64,000 nucleotides of DNA from Panicum virgatum. Lineage: Eukaryota > Streptophyta > Magnoliopsida > Poales > Poaceae. Below, one piece after another: positions 20,560-32,608 of this stretch. Both the position numbers and the translations under genes were made by a program. Each line of letters starts with the position of its first letter. Position 1 is the first letter of the stretch. The stretch is taken from NCBI RefSeq assembly GCF_016808335.1, contig NC_053139.1:18928782-18992781 (forward strand), read 5' to 3'. A model generated the notes under the pieces. The model was not told the origin of the DNA, made no database searches, and saw nothing but the letters and a program-made list of their open reading frames with translations.

Positions 20560-21763
20560 TCGCCTATTTCGGTCCTTCAGGTTTAGGAAAACCAACCTGG
20601 AAGTCACGGCATGGGCGCTGCAAGCAAGATGACAATGACAAAATAAGACCCGAGTTGATCGTCCTTGGAATGACCTTGAACTCCCTTCACATCCTAACTC
20701 ATTGCCTCTTTTTGCTATTGCTGTCAACACCGAGATAGGAAATGGTAATAATACACTCTTCTGGACAGATAAATGGTTGCATGGATGCTCGTTAGAGAAC
20801 CATGCACCCATGGTCTTTGCAAGTGTACCGCCTAGAATCCGGAAAAAAGCAAACAATAGCTGATGCTTTGGACAACAATATATAGATGGGTCTCTGTAAT
20901 TCGTGGTGGCCTCTCTTCGATTGGAATCAGGGAGTTTTTGCATCTATGGGACTACATCTAGGGAGTTGAGTTAACAATTAACATTGATATATTTGGGATC
21001 CTGAGACTTGGGGGTGCTATTCCTCTAAATCTGCTTACCGTGCTTACTTAGAGGGATCAGTAACCTTTGAGCCTTGGAAAAGACTCTAGAAATCCTGGGC
21101 ACCAAACAAGTGCAAGATATTTCTTTGGTGGGCAATTTGCATTAGGTGCTGGACAGCAGATAGACTTGAGAAAAGAGGGCTGCCTCACCCAAATAAATGC
21201 CCTCTAAATGCCCTCTATGTGATAAGGAAGACGAAACAATACAACACCTGTTGGTTTCATGTGTGGTGGCAAGAGCAAGACAAGTCTGGTTCAACCTCTT
21301 AGCACCTCTGAACCTTGGAGATTGTGTTCTCGGGTAGCAAGAGCACAATTTTGCTGAATGGTGGTGTAAAGAGATGAAGAATGTGAAAAAAGAATGCAAG
21401 AAAGGAGTAAATTCCCTTATAATTTTGGGCGCTTGGATGAAATAGAAGCACAAAAATCCCGATGTTTTTCATAGTGTGGCTCCCTCGGTTAACTTCATAA
21501 TGGGGGAGCTTAAAGATGACCACATCCTCTGGTGCTTGGCCGGCGCTAGGAAGCTGCAAGGGCTGAGGTTGGCTGGTGTTTTGTAGTTGCCTAAGTTGGC
21601 ATTCTGGCCATGTTTTTCTTGTTTTCATAGGCTAGCCTTTTGTCTGATTTTTTAGCCCAACTCTCATATTTGGTCCCTGACGGATGAGATTTGCATGGGG
21701 ACTATATATTTCTCTCTAATCTCTAATACACTAAAACGCAACTCTCCTGCGCTTTAAAAAAAA
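20560..21763 (+). pseudogene. 3' end of a decayed L1-type LINE (zf-RVT region)
   Basis: In shifting frames on plus, the region reads as the C-terminal part of a plant LINE ORF2: IGNGNNTLFWTDKWLHGCSL (about 20730), a tryptophan-rich stretch, then the zinc-binding zf-RVT signature CPLCDKEDETIQHLLVSC (about 21195-21250) and the typical LWCLAGARKLQ ending (about 21530). Many stops and frameshifts make it dead. It ends in an A8 run at 21756-21763, consistent with a retroposed 3' end; the 5' part is missing, as usual for LINE copies. Confidence 0.8.
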
Positions 21764-22762
21764 CATGCCCTAAAATCGTTAAAATTTCATCGATGTCCAA
21801 ATTGGGAGTGGTTTTGAAATGATTTTGTCCTTTTTAGTTAAAAAATACCGTGATACCGATAATGTTTTAAGTTTAGAAAAATGTCACTAAATCCTAGAAT
21901 AATCTAAAGACATATTGCTTTTGAAAAATCCAAATAAAATTATTAGAGTTCGTGAAAACATCATTGAAAACTTCAAAAAAATAGGTTTAGCTATAGAAAA
22001 AGGGAAAATATTTAAAAATCAAGAATTTTTTGAAACATTCTAATTGATACACAAACATGTTTTAAGGACTTAGGGCAAAAATATAAGACGTAACATGCAT
22101 GGATACAACATACATTAATGTTGAGCACATTAACACTATGCAGTCATGCTGGTTGCTTCTTATGTTTTCTTGTCGCAAAAAGTTTTCACGACATGTACGC
22201 ATATCAATTAAAATGTTTTGAGAATTTTCTAGATATTTCCATTTTCCTAGGGATATGTCTATTTTTAGGCATCTAGAGACATTTTTCATGAGCTTTAAAA
22301 GTTTAGAAACATTTTTAAAAAAAACAACAAGGATTTACCGAAACTTTTTTAACTAAAAAGAAGGAAACACCTTCAAAACCAATTTAAAACATAGTAGGGA
22401 GGTAATTCAACCAATTTGATAGTTCAGGTGACAAGAATTGCAATAAGCGAGCGTGTCTCAAATAGAGATGAGTTGCTAGACTACGCCGAATAATAAATTT
22501 AATATAAGATATCTGGTTTTAGAATTGGAGGAAAAAAATTAGACTTACCTGTAGAGACAGAATAGACTTTATTCTTCCCTCCGGCCTTAAAAAATAGCCC
22601 AACACTCCAAAACCCAGCGAAAAAATAGTGGATGGAAGAATTTTGTGCTGAAGAAACAACGATTGGAGCAGCTATAGACACTGTCACACTAACCAAGGGA
22701 AAACTGGGCGAGTACCGCAGTACTGACCCACGAACATTGAAGCTCACCACCTGCTCGGCGAA
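21764..22762. other. Upstream region of the F-box gene
   Basis: AT-rich until about 22600, then more balanced toward the ATG at 22763. Promoter and 5' leader of the F-box gene must lie here; I see no distinctive element I could place with confidence. Confidence 0.5.
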
Positions 22763-25616
22763 ATGCGGAAGCGGAGCCGCGAGAACTGTGAGGAACCGGC
22801 GGCCACGGCGAGCAACGACGACCGCCTCGGTTCCCTCCCCGACGACGCCCTCCTACACGTGTTGTCCCTGCTGCCCTCGGAGGACGCTGTGCGGACCTGC
22901 GTGCTGGCCCGGCGCTGGCGCCATCTCTGGCGGTTCACGGCCGCGCTGCGCATCGCCCGCGACGACGGCAAGCGGTGGAGCGTCCGGTGGCTGCACAGGT
23001 TCGTCACCAACTTCCTGCGCCTCCGCGACAGCCTCTCGCCGCTGGACGTGTGCGACATATTTTGCTGCCCGTTCGTGTTGTACCGGGGTGGCCACGCTGC
23101 GCAGGCGTTCTGCTTCAAGGTTGCGGAGGAATGGGTCCGCCGCGTAGTGTCGGAGCACCGAGCTCGGGTGCTGAAGGTTTGGATCTACACTCCCGAGAAT
23201 ATGCTGGAGCCTGCTGACGCGCCACTCGTCTCGAAGCACCTGACTAGGGTGGAACTAGGCCAAGTGGAATTGCCAAGCGGAATTCTAGATCTATCAGGCT
23301 GCCGTGCACTGGAGCATCTAGAGCTCATATCTTGCAGAATCGAGAGCGAGAGGATATTGCTTCCGTCAGTGAAACATCTTACAATCACTAACTCCAGTTT
23401 CTGCATTATCCCCTGCAGTAGCATTTCGGCCCCGAGTCTTGTTTCCTTGCAGCTATCTGACAATTGGGGCTTTACTCCTGTGCTCGAGAGCATGCCGTCA
23501 CTAGCAAAAGCAATTGTCCGGTTTGATGACGAATGCTGTGAAAAATGCCCTAGAAATTATTACGGGGATTGTGGTCTTGGTGACTGTGATGGATGCTATG
23601 GGAATCTCTGTTTGGAGGATGACGAAGACAATCAGTGTGTGCTTCTTAAGGGTTTGTCAGGCACAACGAATTTGGAGTTGATAGGTCTACCTGAAGTGGT
23701 ATGCTTGCACTTTTGTAGCTTTTAGTCTTGTCTGCCTCCCCTACCATTATATCTCTTGTATATTATGTACATCTTTAGAAAGCATGTATCACCATCTTGG
23801 TTCGCTTGAAACAGAATTGCATATGACCTCTTTTAGACTTCTCTACATCCACACTGTATTCCCCACAAAGCAACATTTTTAATTAGTATATTTCTCTGTA
23901 GAAATGTAGTAGTTAGTTTGTGATAATTGTCTATAAAACACACACACACACACACATCTGTTTGTGCTCATGGATGTTCAAACTTGTAACTTTAGACAAT
24001 TAGAAAGCAAATAATTTGGATGATTTTAGCCTCTGCTTTCACATAATTGCTTATGCAGCTAGAAACCTGCACACATTTCATATATAATTCAGTATTTACG
24101 AGTTAAGTGCTTTAAAGGTGTACCTTGAACCATACTCTACTCCTTCGCATTTTCCAGTTTGTCTGCAGAAAGGATTTTAAATGGCGCCCTACATTTAGAA
24201 AGTTGAAAACATTGTTGCTCAATGAGTGGTGTGTTGCTGATGACTTCAGTTTGCTAATTTACTTTCTCCAACATTCACCAATTCTAGAGAAGCTTACGCT
24301 TCAACTGTCCAAGGTACCATTATTTGTTTCCTACCTATGTCATCACTTGTTTCGGTTAAAGCTTTACATATATTTGATTCACCTCTGTGCATATGTTTTC
24401 ATCTAAAACAGGTGCCAGAACCTGTTGTTAAAGCAAATGGATGCCACAGCCCAAGGGAAGGATCCATGGTATCTAAATGCCTCAAAGCAATTGAAGTCAA
24501 ATATCAGGAGGATGGAGTGCTTGATAAACTTTTAACGATCTTAAATACCTATGGTGTATCTTCTGATGTGGTTACCATCCAAAAGAAGGATTCTTTATCT
24601 TCTGAAAGTAAGTTATCTATTAATGTTATTTGTTGTTACTATATTTGCAGAATATGATTGTGTTGTTTACTAAATCTTAATGTATACCCGTGAAAAGATA
24701 GGCAACATAAAAGTTCAAGTTCAGTTCCGTGTTAGTATAATGATTTTTATAATGAAGAAAAGGAATTAATTTGATTCAGTAATTAAAAAAATCTAAAGTG
24801 GGGATCATAGCAGCATTGCTTTGGTTTATGTGTATTTAACTATTGATTCACATCATCGTACACACTTCTTCCTGCCAATGTTACAGTGCAATGCGGGGCA
24901 TCTGATCCTGTGAGGTTTGACTGGCTCCCTGTTCTCATCGGCCATTGCCAACATAGGTGCAGAATCCACAGCAGCCATTGCCCTGGTTTCTGTGCCATAT
25001 TCAGATGGGCTACAGCCAACTTATTCTTATAATTATCTTTTACCCTTACCTAGGGTGACTACGAATGGCTGTCTATCTGAGTTGGAAACTAATGCTTGAG
25101 TAGCATATGTCACCACAGAATATTTGATCCGTCCACTTTAAAGGAATGGCCTACCCATGCAAGAGCTTGCGCTTTTCAAATTTCAATAGGACCTTTCTCT
25201 TTCTGATCTCTAAACCATTGGTAAAAAATCAGAATCGCTGCACTAAAGGCAAGAAAAATGTATGACGGTTCTCCTTTTGTACTCCCAATGAGGCAACTAG
25301 CTATATGTCTATTTTAATGTGTAGAGCTAGGACACTACATATAACCTAAGAAGTGCCAAATAATAATAAGCTAAAACTTTCAAACAGTTCGCACCATTAA
25401 GACATCCTTCATGCTCTTCAATACTAAGTATGTAATAGCATTTTCTGTATTTCAAGGCCCATTACTAGGGAATCTGAAATTTTATCTGAACATCATATTT
25501 CTCTCTTTCATCCTTTCTGGTTCTCTAATACTCACTACTTGTTTAATGTTTGTACAGAATTCAGTTTTGAGCAGAGGATTAAGACTGATGCCACTGACAT
25601 CTCTACGGTCTCCTAG
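22763..25616 (+). CDS. F-box/LRR protein, four exons, 448 residues
   Basis: Exons 22763-23698, 24158-24313, 24412-24607 and 25558-25616 join in phase (936+156+196+59 nt). All introns are GT-AG: donors GTG|GTATGC, AAG|GTACCA, AAA|GTAAGT; acceptors TTCCAG, AAACAG, TGTACAG. The F-box is at residues 20-57 (RLGSLPDDALLHVLSLLP, then CVLARRWRHLWR). The rest is leucine-rich (HLTRVELGQVEL, SGCRALEHLELISC, FRKLKTLLLNEWC), as in grass FBX/LRR proteins that act as substrate receptors of SCF ubiquitin ligases. A cluster of eight cysteines lies at residues 258-292. The C-terminus has no recognisable full FBD domain. No disabling change was seen, so it is probably functional; the substrate is unknown. Confidence 0.85.
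23939..23956. repeat. (CA)9 microsatellite in intron 1 of the F-box gene
   Basis: Perfect CA dinucleotide run. Confidence 0.95.
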
Positions 25617-27016
25617 TTATTCAGAATTTTGTCATAAAGTTTGCAGCAATGGCATTGCTGGCTTTTGTCTATCTAATTCTTTGGTCAATCATGTTTCTCA
25701 GAATTCAGGGGTAGCTTAGATTCAGTCATATATAACTTGTATGACTGTAGTTAGACTTGGATCGATTGCACTTTGCATGATATATACATTTGAATGCATT
25801 GTCTCGACTTTCAAGAGGTTTCATTCTGGATGCACATACATTTGAATGCATCTGAGTCTCGACTTTCAATTGGTTTCATTCTGGATGCACTTTTTCTATT
25901 TTCGTGTACCTAGTATAACTTCCCGATGAATATGCTTTGCTTCAGTAATCATCATATATTTAGTATTAGTTTCCCCTGTTTTCTTGTACCCAAAAGTGTA
26001 AAGAATGCACGTTTGTCCACCCTTTTAGTGGCAAGTTTGGGTGATTTGAGATTAAAGCAATTCCTGAAAACTGGAAACTAAGGCTGCGGTATTTGTTACT
26101 GTCAAACAGCAATATTTGGCTCGAACTACATGTACATATAGAGCTATTCGGCAATCGGCATCCTTCACCAGCTACTCCCAAGCCACACAGGTTCATTGCA
26201 TCTTGTTTCCTGCTAGAAATCTAATCTAAAATCACGTAAAGCATTTGTGATATATCTAATTGGCCGTCCATTTTTTATCAAGACCAGGTGCGTTCTAGGA
26301 TTCATCCAACTTTTGTACTACTCTTGCCTCTTCCTCTGGTGCATATCAGCTGTAATAAATGCCAAAAATGTTGTAAATAGTAGAAATCTGTCCAAATACA
26401 TATCTAGAAGCTTTAAGGTTTGTTGCAACTTCTAATGGCTCAATGCAAGGTATGTATAGCTTCACCAAACAAGAAACGTACCATGTGGATCAGAAAATTT
26501 CTAGTTTTGGAGTTTAGTGAGTTCCTGTGCTACTCCCACTCTTTTTTCTCTCTAGAAAAGTAGAAACGTAAAATATATCACGAGACAGGAGGAAGCTTTC
26601 AGTGTGGGTGGCCACAAATTTGCTACTGGATTGTTTACATTAACCCTACTCTCTAATATAAATCTGAATTGAGTCAAGTCTGTTCGAAATCAAGTTGAAA
26701 TTAATAAATTTGACTTCATTCAGTCTACTAAGATTATTGCAAGTCCAAGAAGCTCCTTAGCTTTGAGCGCAGTATTTCTTTTTTTTCTAAAAAAAATCGA
26801 AAGTTGAAATTGCAAAACTGAGTTCAGTCCTTCAATATTTCAAAACCAAGTCTGAATTGAATTCAAAAACCCCATGTGACTTTTTTTTTAAACGGAATAT
26901 GTAATTCCATTAAACCGAAGTCACAGTCAGATCACCGGACAAAAGTCCTCGAGACCATACGGTGTGCCATCCCGGGACAGTTACAACCTTTTGCCGCCTG
27001 AGCATTAGCTACTTTA
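25617..27016. other. 3' region of the F-box gene and spacer
   Basis: Holds the 3' UTR after the TAG at 25614-25616. A tandem duplication of about 50 bp lies at 25786-25890; both copies contain ACATTTGAATGCAT and TTTCATTCTGGATGCAC. No further gene is supported. Confidence 0.5.
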
Positions 27017-27356
27017 GGCCTTGTTTAGTTTTCAAAATTTTTGTCCAAAAATTTTTTACTCATGTTTGGACACATACATGGAGTATTAAATGTAGATGAA
27101 AATAAAAACTAATTACACAGATTGAGAGTATTTTACGAGACGAATTTTTTGAGCCTAATTAGTCCATAATTAGCCATAGTGCTACAGTAACCCAAATATG
27201 CTAATGACGGATTAATTATGCTCAAAAGATTCGTCTCGCGGTTTCCAGGCGAGTTATGTAATTTGTTTTATTATTAGTGTCCGAAAACTCTTTCCGACAT
27301 CCTGTCAAACACCGATGTGATACCGAAATTTTTTCCCTCCCCCAACTAAACATAGC
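27017..27356. mobile_element. MITE of the GGCCTTGTTTAGTT type
   Basis: Terminal inverted repeats GGCCTTGTTTAGTT and, on the other end, ACTAAACATAGC (reverse GCTATGTTTAGT). The interior has the usual GAGACGAATTTTTTGAGCC and GATTCGTCTC words that form a fold-back. Target duplication could not be read clearly. Related copies lie at 50566-50829 and 52337-52567. Confidence 0.7.
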
Positions 27357-27818
27357 ATTTCAGTTGCCAGCCGGATGCTACCACTTTCAAGAGCTAAATT
27401 CACCATAATGCAGTTCGTTTCTACTACGATAGCTTTTTGAATTCCCAGTTGGTTGGCTGCCTTGACGCCAGCCATACATGATACTTGCAAGCAGTTCTGC
27501 ATGAAAAGCTCCATAAGATGGCTCAGTTTCCCGACTCCTTGAACAACCTCTCCATTATTAGTCCGTAGTCACAAATCCTGTCCTCCTTTCCCGGAATTGC
27601 AATCAAAAGCCCCATCCGAGTTTATCTTAACTCTTAAGAGTTAGTCTCCCCTACTGGGTCTCTGCCATCTCTGTTTCAGACTTCTTGTTGTATGCCCTCT
27701 GTTCCAAGTTCTTGCCAGAACCTTTTATCGTATTTGAATTTGAAGAATGATAATTGACCACCATCTTTGGTTTGTCTCATGCATGCTACACATTTAATGT
27801 CTTCCATGTGAATTGAAA
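27357..27818. other. Spacer without recognisable features
   Basis: No gene, repeat or RNA seen. Confidence 0.4.
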
Positions 27819-29961
27819 TGTTAAGTTCTGTTCCCAGCAGCTGCCACACGCCGCTCGCGCGCCCAGGTCCGGATCATCTGGCCTAGGGCCGGATCATCCG
27901 GCACCTTCCAGTGGCAAACAGTGCTGTTTGGTCGGATCATCCGGCATAGGGTCGGATCATCCGATCAGCACAGACCTTTAGTGTTTGTAAAATTCGCAGA
28001 AAATTGCAAAAAAAATCAGAAAAATATAAAACCAATTTTGTTTGCTTCGTAACTTCATGCTCTATATGATAGAACATGAAATGTATTATTTGACAACTTT
28101 TTATATACAGTTTTAATTATGCTACATAAATGCTTCTATAACTTGTTAAATGCATCGTTGGAGTTATGAGCATGTTAAAAATATAAAACCAATTGGGTTT
28201 ACTTTGTTTAGACTCGTGTAATATTTAATCGACTTCCGCTTGTGTAATTGTTCATATTTAGGCAATAATAATCTTGTGCTTGTATTGCTGCACCTTTTAT
28301 CGCATCATCCTTGCATTCATACATATGCATCGTTGCACCTCATTTAGGTACGCTAGATGTACAACGTTTGGACGTGAAGCATGTGGTGTTGGGGCCGAAC
28401 CGCAAGACGGTGTTCGGTGGACATATCCAGAAAATGAAAGGACCCGCTAAAGCAACCGAAGACTCGGCCCAATGGTCGGAAGGGCCCAAGGCCTTGATAG
28501 CATTAACACTAACTTAGTGTTACCCTCAGGCAAGCCCCGGTGCATGACCTACTATTTTAAATTATGAAATATTATATATATTTATTACTTGTGCATTACA
28601 TTTTCAGGAATTATTTGAAATCTTAGTTGCATGATCCCTAGGTTCCCTGGGCCTTATACTAGTATGAGTAGGTCGGTAGCACGGCTATGCTTAATATGTC
28701 TCGGTAGAGTCGAGTAATTTCCTGTTACTCGCGAGATATAGGATATTTTAGAGTCGAATAATTTCCTGTTACTCGCGAGATATATGATGTCTCTATAATT
28801 TTGAATATATGAAATATTGGAATATGCAGGAAAGAAAAGGAATTGAAGACCGGGCGGGGAATGTTTAGCTCCGCCTGTGTCGGTTAAGGACCGTCCGTTG
28901 TCTGGCATTGCTGATCGAGTTTGATATTGTACTAACCGCATGCCGGGAGTAGGAGGTAGTCGAAACCGGTAAGCCTATTATTGCTTTGCTTCGAAAGTAC
29001 AGAAACCCGCACCCAACTCCTAGGGTAGTCGAGTGGCCGTGGAGAAAGGGGTTGCATATGTTTACTTTTGGTGGTCTCACGTAGGGCTCGGCTGACTATA
29101 TGTCGTTGGGCTGGTTCCTGTAGTTCGAGGCGGGGAGGGGAAGGGTTGGTGTGTGTGGTCCAACGGGACTTATGCGTGCCGGGTTGGTTAGGTCCACCTT
29201 GCAAGGTTAAATCGGATCGATTCGCCGTCAGTCGCTCTCGGATATGAGCACCTTGATCGCAGCACCGCATCGTAGTAATGTTATATGGAACATGAATTAT
29301 ACATTTATGATGGTTACATTGAATTATAATATATTTGCTCTAGTATGTGTGCTCTAGATATTATGCAAATACTAGTTTATGATTAATTTATATAGAACCT
29401 TGAGCTAAAATATGGAGAATAAGGATCCATTTGTAGATACTTTTTTTCGCAAAACAAACTACCAGCCAGAAAGCTTTCCATGTCTAGATATGTGGGCTAA
29501 GTATACCCAATAGTCAGGTAAGTTTTGCTGAGTATTAGTTACTCAGGATTTGTTTTTTACCCTATTTCAGGTATAGGAGCTAACTAGGTTTCACATCGGT
29601 GGGCTCGATGTGGCGCATTGTCTTCACGTCGCGGTAGTTCTTGACTTATTTAGTTTGTTTATTTATTCTCTAGTAAAAATATTATGTAAGTTAAATTCTC
29701 TTCCGCTGCTATCTTTTCTTTTGTAAATTTTAAATTTAAAGCTGTTTTTGTAAAAGTCTTAATATTATTTACTATTTTTGTAAAATTGTATCATGTTGGT
29801 ACCGTCTGGGCTCGCCGTCGTGCGAGACTTCTGGTGTGTTTCGATCGGCCTGTGGGTTGGAAACAGCCTGCTAAGTTACACTTAATTAAGCTAATGCGTC
29901 TGATGCATTCAAATGATGGCGGTTACGCTTAATTAACCGTTTTAACTCAGCGGGTCTGTCA
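27819..29961 (+). repeat. Probable solo LTR of a Gypsy-type element
   Basis: A 2.1-kb block without genes. It starts near TGTTAAGTTCTG and ends near CTCAGCGGGTCTGTCA, an ending common in long chromovirus-type LTRs of grasses. It contains four copies of CGGATCATCCGG-like words at 27880-27970. It also has a 44-bp tandem duplication at about 28707-28788 whose units contain a palindrome (CGAGTAATTTCCTGTTACTCG-like). No flanking target duplication was found, so the exact edges are uncertain. Confidence 0.4.
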
Positions 29962-31394
29962 CCCTGCCCTCCAGCTGGAAGCTTCAGAAGAAAGAAAAAA
30001 CATTGGTGGAAAGGTGTGCTCAGGGTCCAGAGTTGTCATGGGAATATTTCCATTATAAAGAGTTGTTTTTACTATTATTTTTCAAAAAAACAGAACTTAG
30101 TAATCCAATAAGTCTATTCATACATGTAAGATACTAGCCATGGGAATTTCGGTCCAATTAGATCGTAATTTTTCAATAAACTTATAGGACATAGCTCTTA
30201 CGTGTACCACAGCAGAGGAACCATTCCAAGATATTTCGTACCTGACAATCCGCTTCATGAGCCATAACATTCTTTTTACCTCAGCGCGGATGAATTCTTG
30301 AGCTAAAATGCAAGAACTTAACTGAGCACCTAGGTAAACTTGCTCACTGCAATGTACAAATCATCCAATTAGTGTCAGAGTTGAGCATATATTTTTTCTA
30401 TTAGGCATTTCATCAAACAGATTGTATGCAGCGGTGATAGGACAACAGCAGGTGATACCAGCGAAGTCACGGCGATGGCTGGCGACAGAAGCGTGGCAGT
30501 TGCGTTCATCGCTACAAAGGGAGTGCCATTCTCCGCCAGTCCGCCTCTTTGCGATGCCAACGGTCGGTCCACGAGTACTGACTGACCTGAGGAGGCAGAT
30601 GGGGCTGGTGGAAGCAGATGAGGAGGGCCATTCTTGTGTCCAGACACTCGCCGGCCATTGATGAACAAGACGACCTCGACCCCACCACCGCCGATTCCAT
30701 TGATCTATCACTAATGCTTGGCGGCTTGCATTGGGGAAGAGGAGCCCACGCCTGAGGGCCGTCCCGTCCGGCTGCCCGTCAATCCCGAGCGCCCGACACC
30801 CGAGCTCATCCTCCCGATCATCCACACATCAAGGTCGTCGCCCGCCCGCCCACGTTGCCTCCGTGAGAGGGAGTGGGACATAGCAGCGCGGGAGCGGCCG
30901 CTCCCGCCTCTTCTGCGCTGTCGATGCTGAGGAGGTGGAAGCATTCCTCCATGCCGCACGATAAGAGCTGCTCCTTCTCCTTCGCGGGCTACCGCCGGCC
31001 GCCGCTGCCGCGTTCCCCATCCAATTCCGGCCCATGATAAGAGCTGTTCCTTCTTTTTTTCTTTCTTCCAGTTATTATTACTTGTAAGTACTGGTTGTGA
31101 TTTAGATGCGTAATTTTTTTGTATGCGTCAATAATTTATTAAGAAAAAAGAAGGAAGTGTAATATTTAACATTTTAGAAAGTAAAGCACGTTTATTATAA
31201 TGTAATTTGAAGAGACAATTTATTTGGAATGGTCGTTATTGAGATTTAAATAGTTCACAAAAAATATATGTATATGCTGGTAGATTTTTTCTGCAATACT
31301 TATCATTTTTGAAAGAAAAAATGGCGTAGATAGATAGAAAACTCAAATGTTGTTAAAAATTGTGTGGATGTTTTAGCCATTTTAACCCGTCTTA
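29962..31394. other. Spacer with a GC-rich patch
   Basis: GC-rich at 30430-31030 with short frames on both strands that have no domain. GATAAGAGCTG(C/T)TCCTTCT occurs twice (30961 and 31037). No gene supported. Confidence 0.4.
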
Positions 31395-31713
31395 GGGCTT
31401 GTTCGGTTGCACCCGGTTTCATTCCGGGCCGGAAATGATAGAAACAATAAGAAATATAATAAGATGTCGGATTTATTCCAGGTCGGAAACTACTTGCAAC
31501 AAAATAAGCTCATAATAGATACAACAAAAGAACCGGATTCATTCCCCATCTCTAGACTCATTGATTGATTCCGGGTCTCTTGTTGTATCTATTGTGAGTT
31601 TATTTTGTTGCAAGTAGTTTCCGACCCGGAATAAATCCGGGTCTCTTATTATATCTCTTATTGTTTCTATCATTCCGGGTCCGAAATGAAACCGTGTGCA
31701 ACCGAACAAGCCC
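31395..31713. mobile_element. Tourist-like MITE, long fold-back, TTA target duplication
   Basis: 319 bp flanked by TTA at 31392-31394 and 31714-31716. Termini GGGCTTGTTCGGTTGCA and its exact complement at the right. The two halves are nearly complementary over their whole length (for example CAAGTAGTTTCCGACCCGGA against TCCAGGTCGGAAACTACTTG), with a short unpaired centre near 31545-31575. Three-base TTA duplications are typical of PIF/Harbinger-derived Tourist elements. Confidence 0.88.
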
Positions 31714-31716
31714 TTA

Positions 31717-32155
31717 GGCGTTTGGTTGGACTTTTGAAGTGCTTTGGCTTTAAAAAAAAGATGAAAGCCAACCAAACAACATGACCCATCAGAACTTCCA
31801 CACAAAAGCAACTTTCACCCGATGTAAATTCCACAGCAGGGTCAGCCTTGCTTTTACTGGCTGTCGAGCAAAGCTTTCTCTAAATATTTCCGCCTGCTAT
31901 CCATTATGCACGTATCACTTCGATCTCTTTTCTCCTTCCCCTAGTGTTTCCTCGTCTCGGCGTTGAAAAAAATAGCAGGGCACCCGAGGCCCCCCTATGC
32001 GGTGGCAGAGTTGAGGCTTGTACGTCGGCGGACACCCTGCACCCTGCTCCATAGCCGGAGGCCACCTCCTTGCCCATGGTGCCAAATCCGAGTTCCACCC
32101 AGCCTTCTCCTTCATGGTGCCAAATCCAAGCTCCTCTACACTGGCGGCACCGAGG
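31717..32155. other. Left host flank of the nested Gypsy block
   Basis: GC-balanced sequence continuous, before insertion, with 48695 onward (same CGAGG at 32151-32155 and 48690-48694). No gene is supported. Confidence 0.5.
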
Positions 32156-32389
32156 TGTCATGACCACTATTGGGCCTGCGTGCCGTCATGGGCCGAGTGG
32201 GCCATGTACTAGTGACTGATGGCCTGAACTATGTAACGTGAACCCTGCTATGAATGGAGGGCAACGAATGAGACTAAACTAAACCTATCCTTCTCCCTTC
32301 CTCCCATGCTCGAGGCGCCGCCGCCGACCTCATTGTCGTGTGCGTTGCCGGCAACCTCCTCTATCCGTGTCGGTCCTAGGATCGTCACA
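32156..32389 (+). repeat. 5' LTR of the outer Gypsy element, 234 bp
   Basis: Starts TGTCATGACC and ends GGATCGTCACA. The last 150 bp match 48538-48689. Short LTR for a Gypsy element. Confidence 0.85.
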
Positions 32390-32608
32390 TTTGGTACCAG
32401 AGCCTCTACTCCCACACCGCGGCGACTCGATTTCGATCCTGTCCCGCCGGAGCCGAGAACCTAGCGCCATCCACCACCACCACCACCACCACCTCCACCT
32501 CTAACCCTCCACCGCCGTCAAAATCCCCCAGCCCACCACCACCACCGCCACTGCCACTGCCCAGACCGCGACTCCGAGGGAAGAAACCACCAACCCTATC
32601 AGCTCGCA

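Noticed and set aside
20371..20943. 190-codon minus-strand frame
   Set aside because: It lies opposite the zf-RVT part of the LINE, which is recognisable on the plus strand.
24890..25036. Alternative fourth exon of the F-box gene starting after TTACAG at 24886
   Set aside because: It keeps the frame for about 48 codons but gives an unusual Cys/His-rich end; the acceptor at 25557 gives FSFEQRIKTDATDISTVS, which looks more like the end of such proteins. An alternative transcript is possible.
30361..31035. Several frames of 62-154 codons
   Set aside because: GC-rich patch with frames on both strands, no start context, domain or splice structure.
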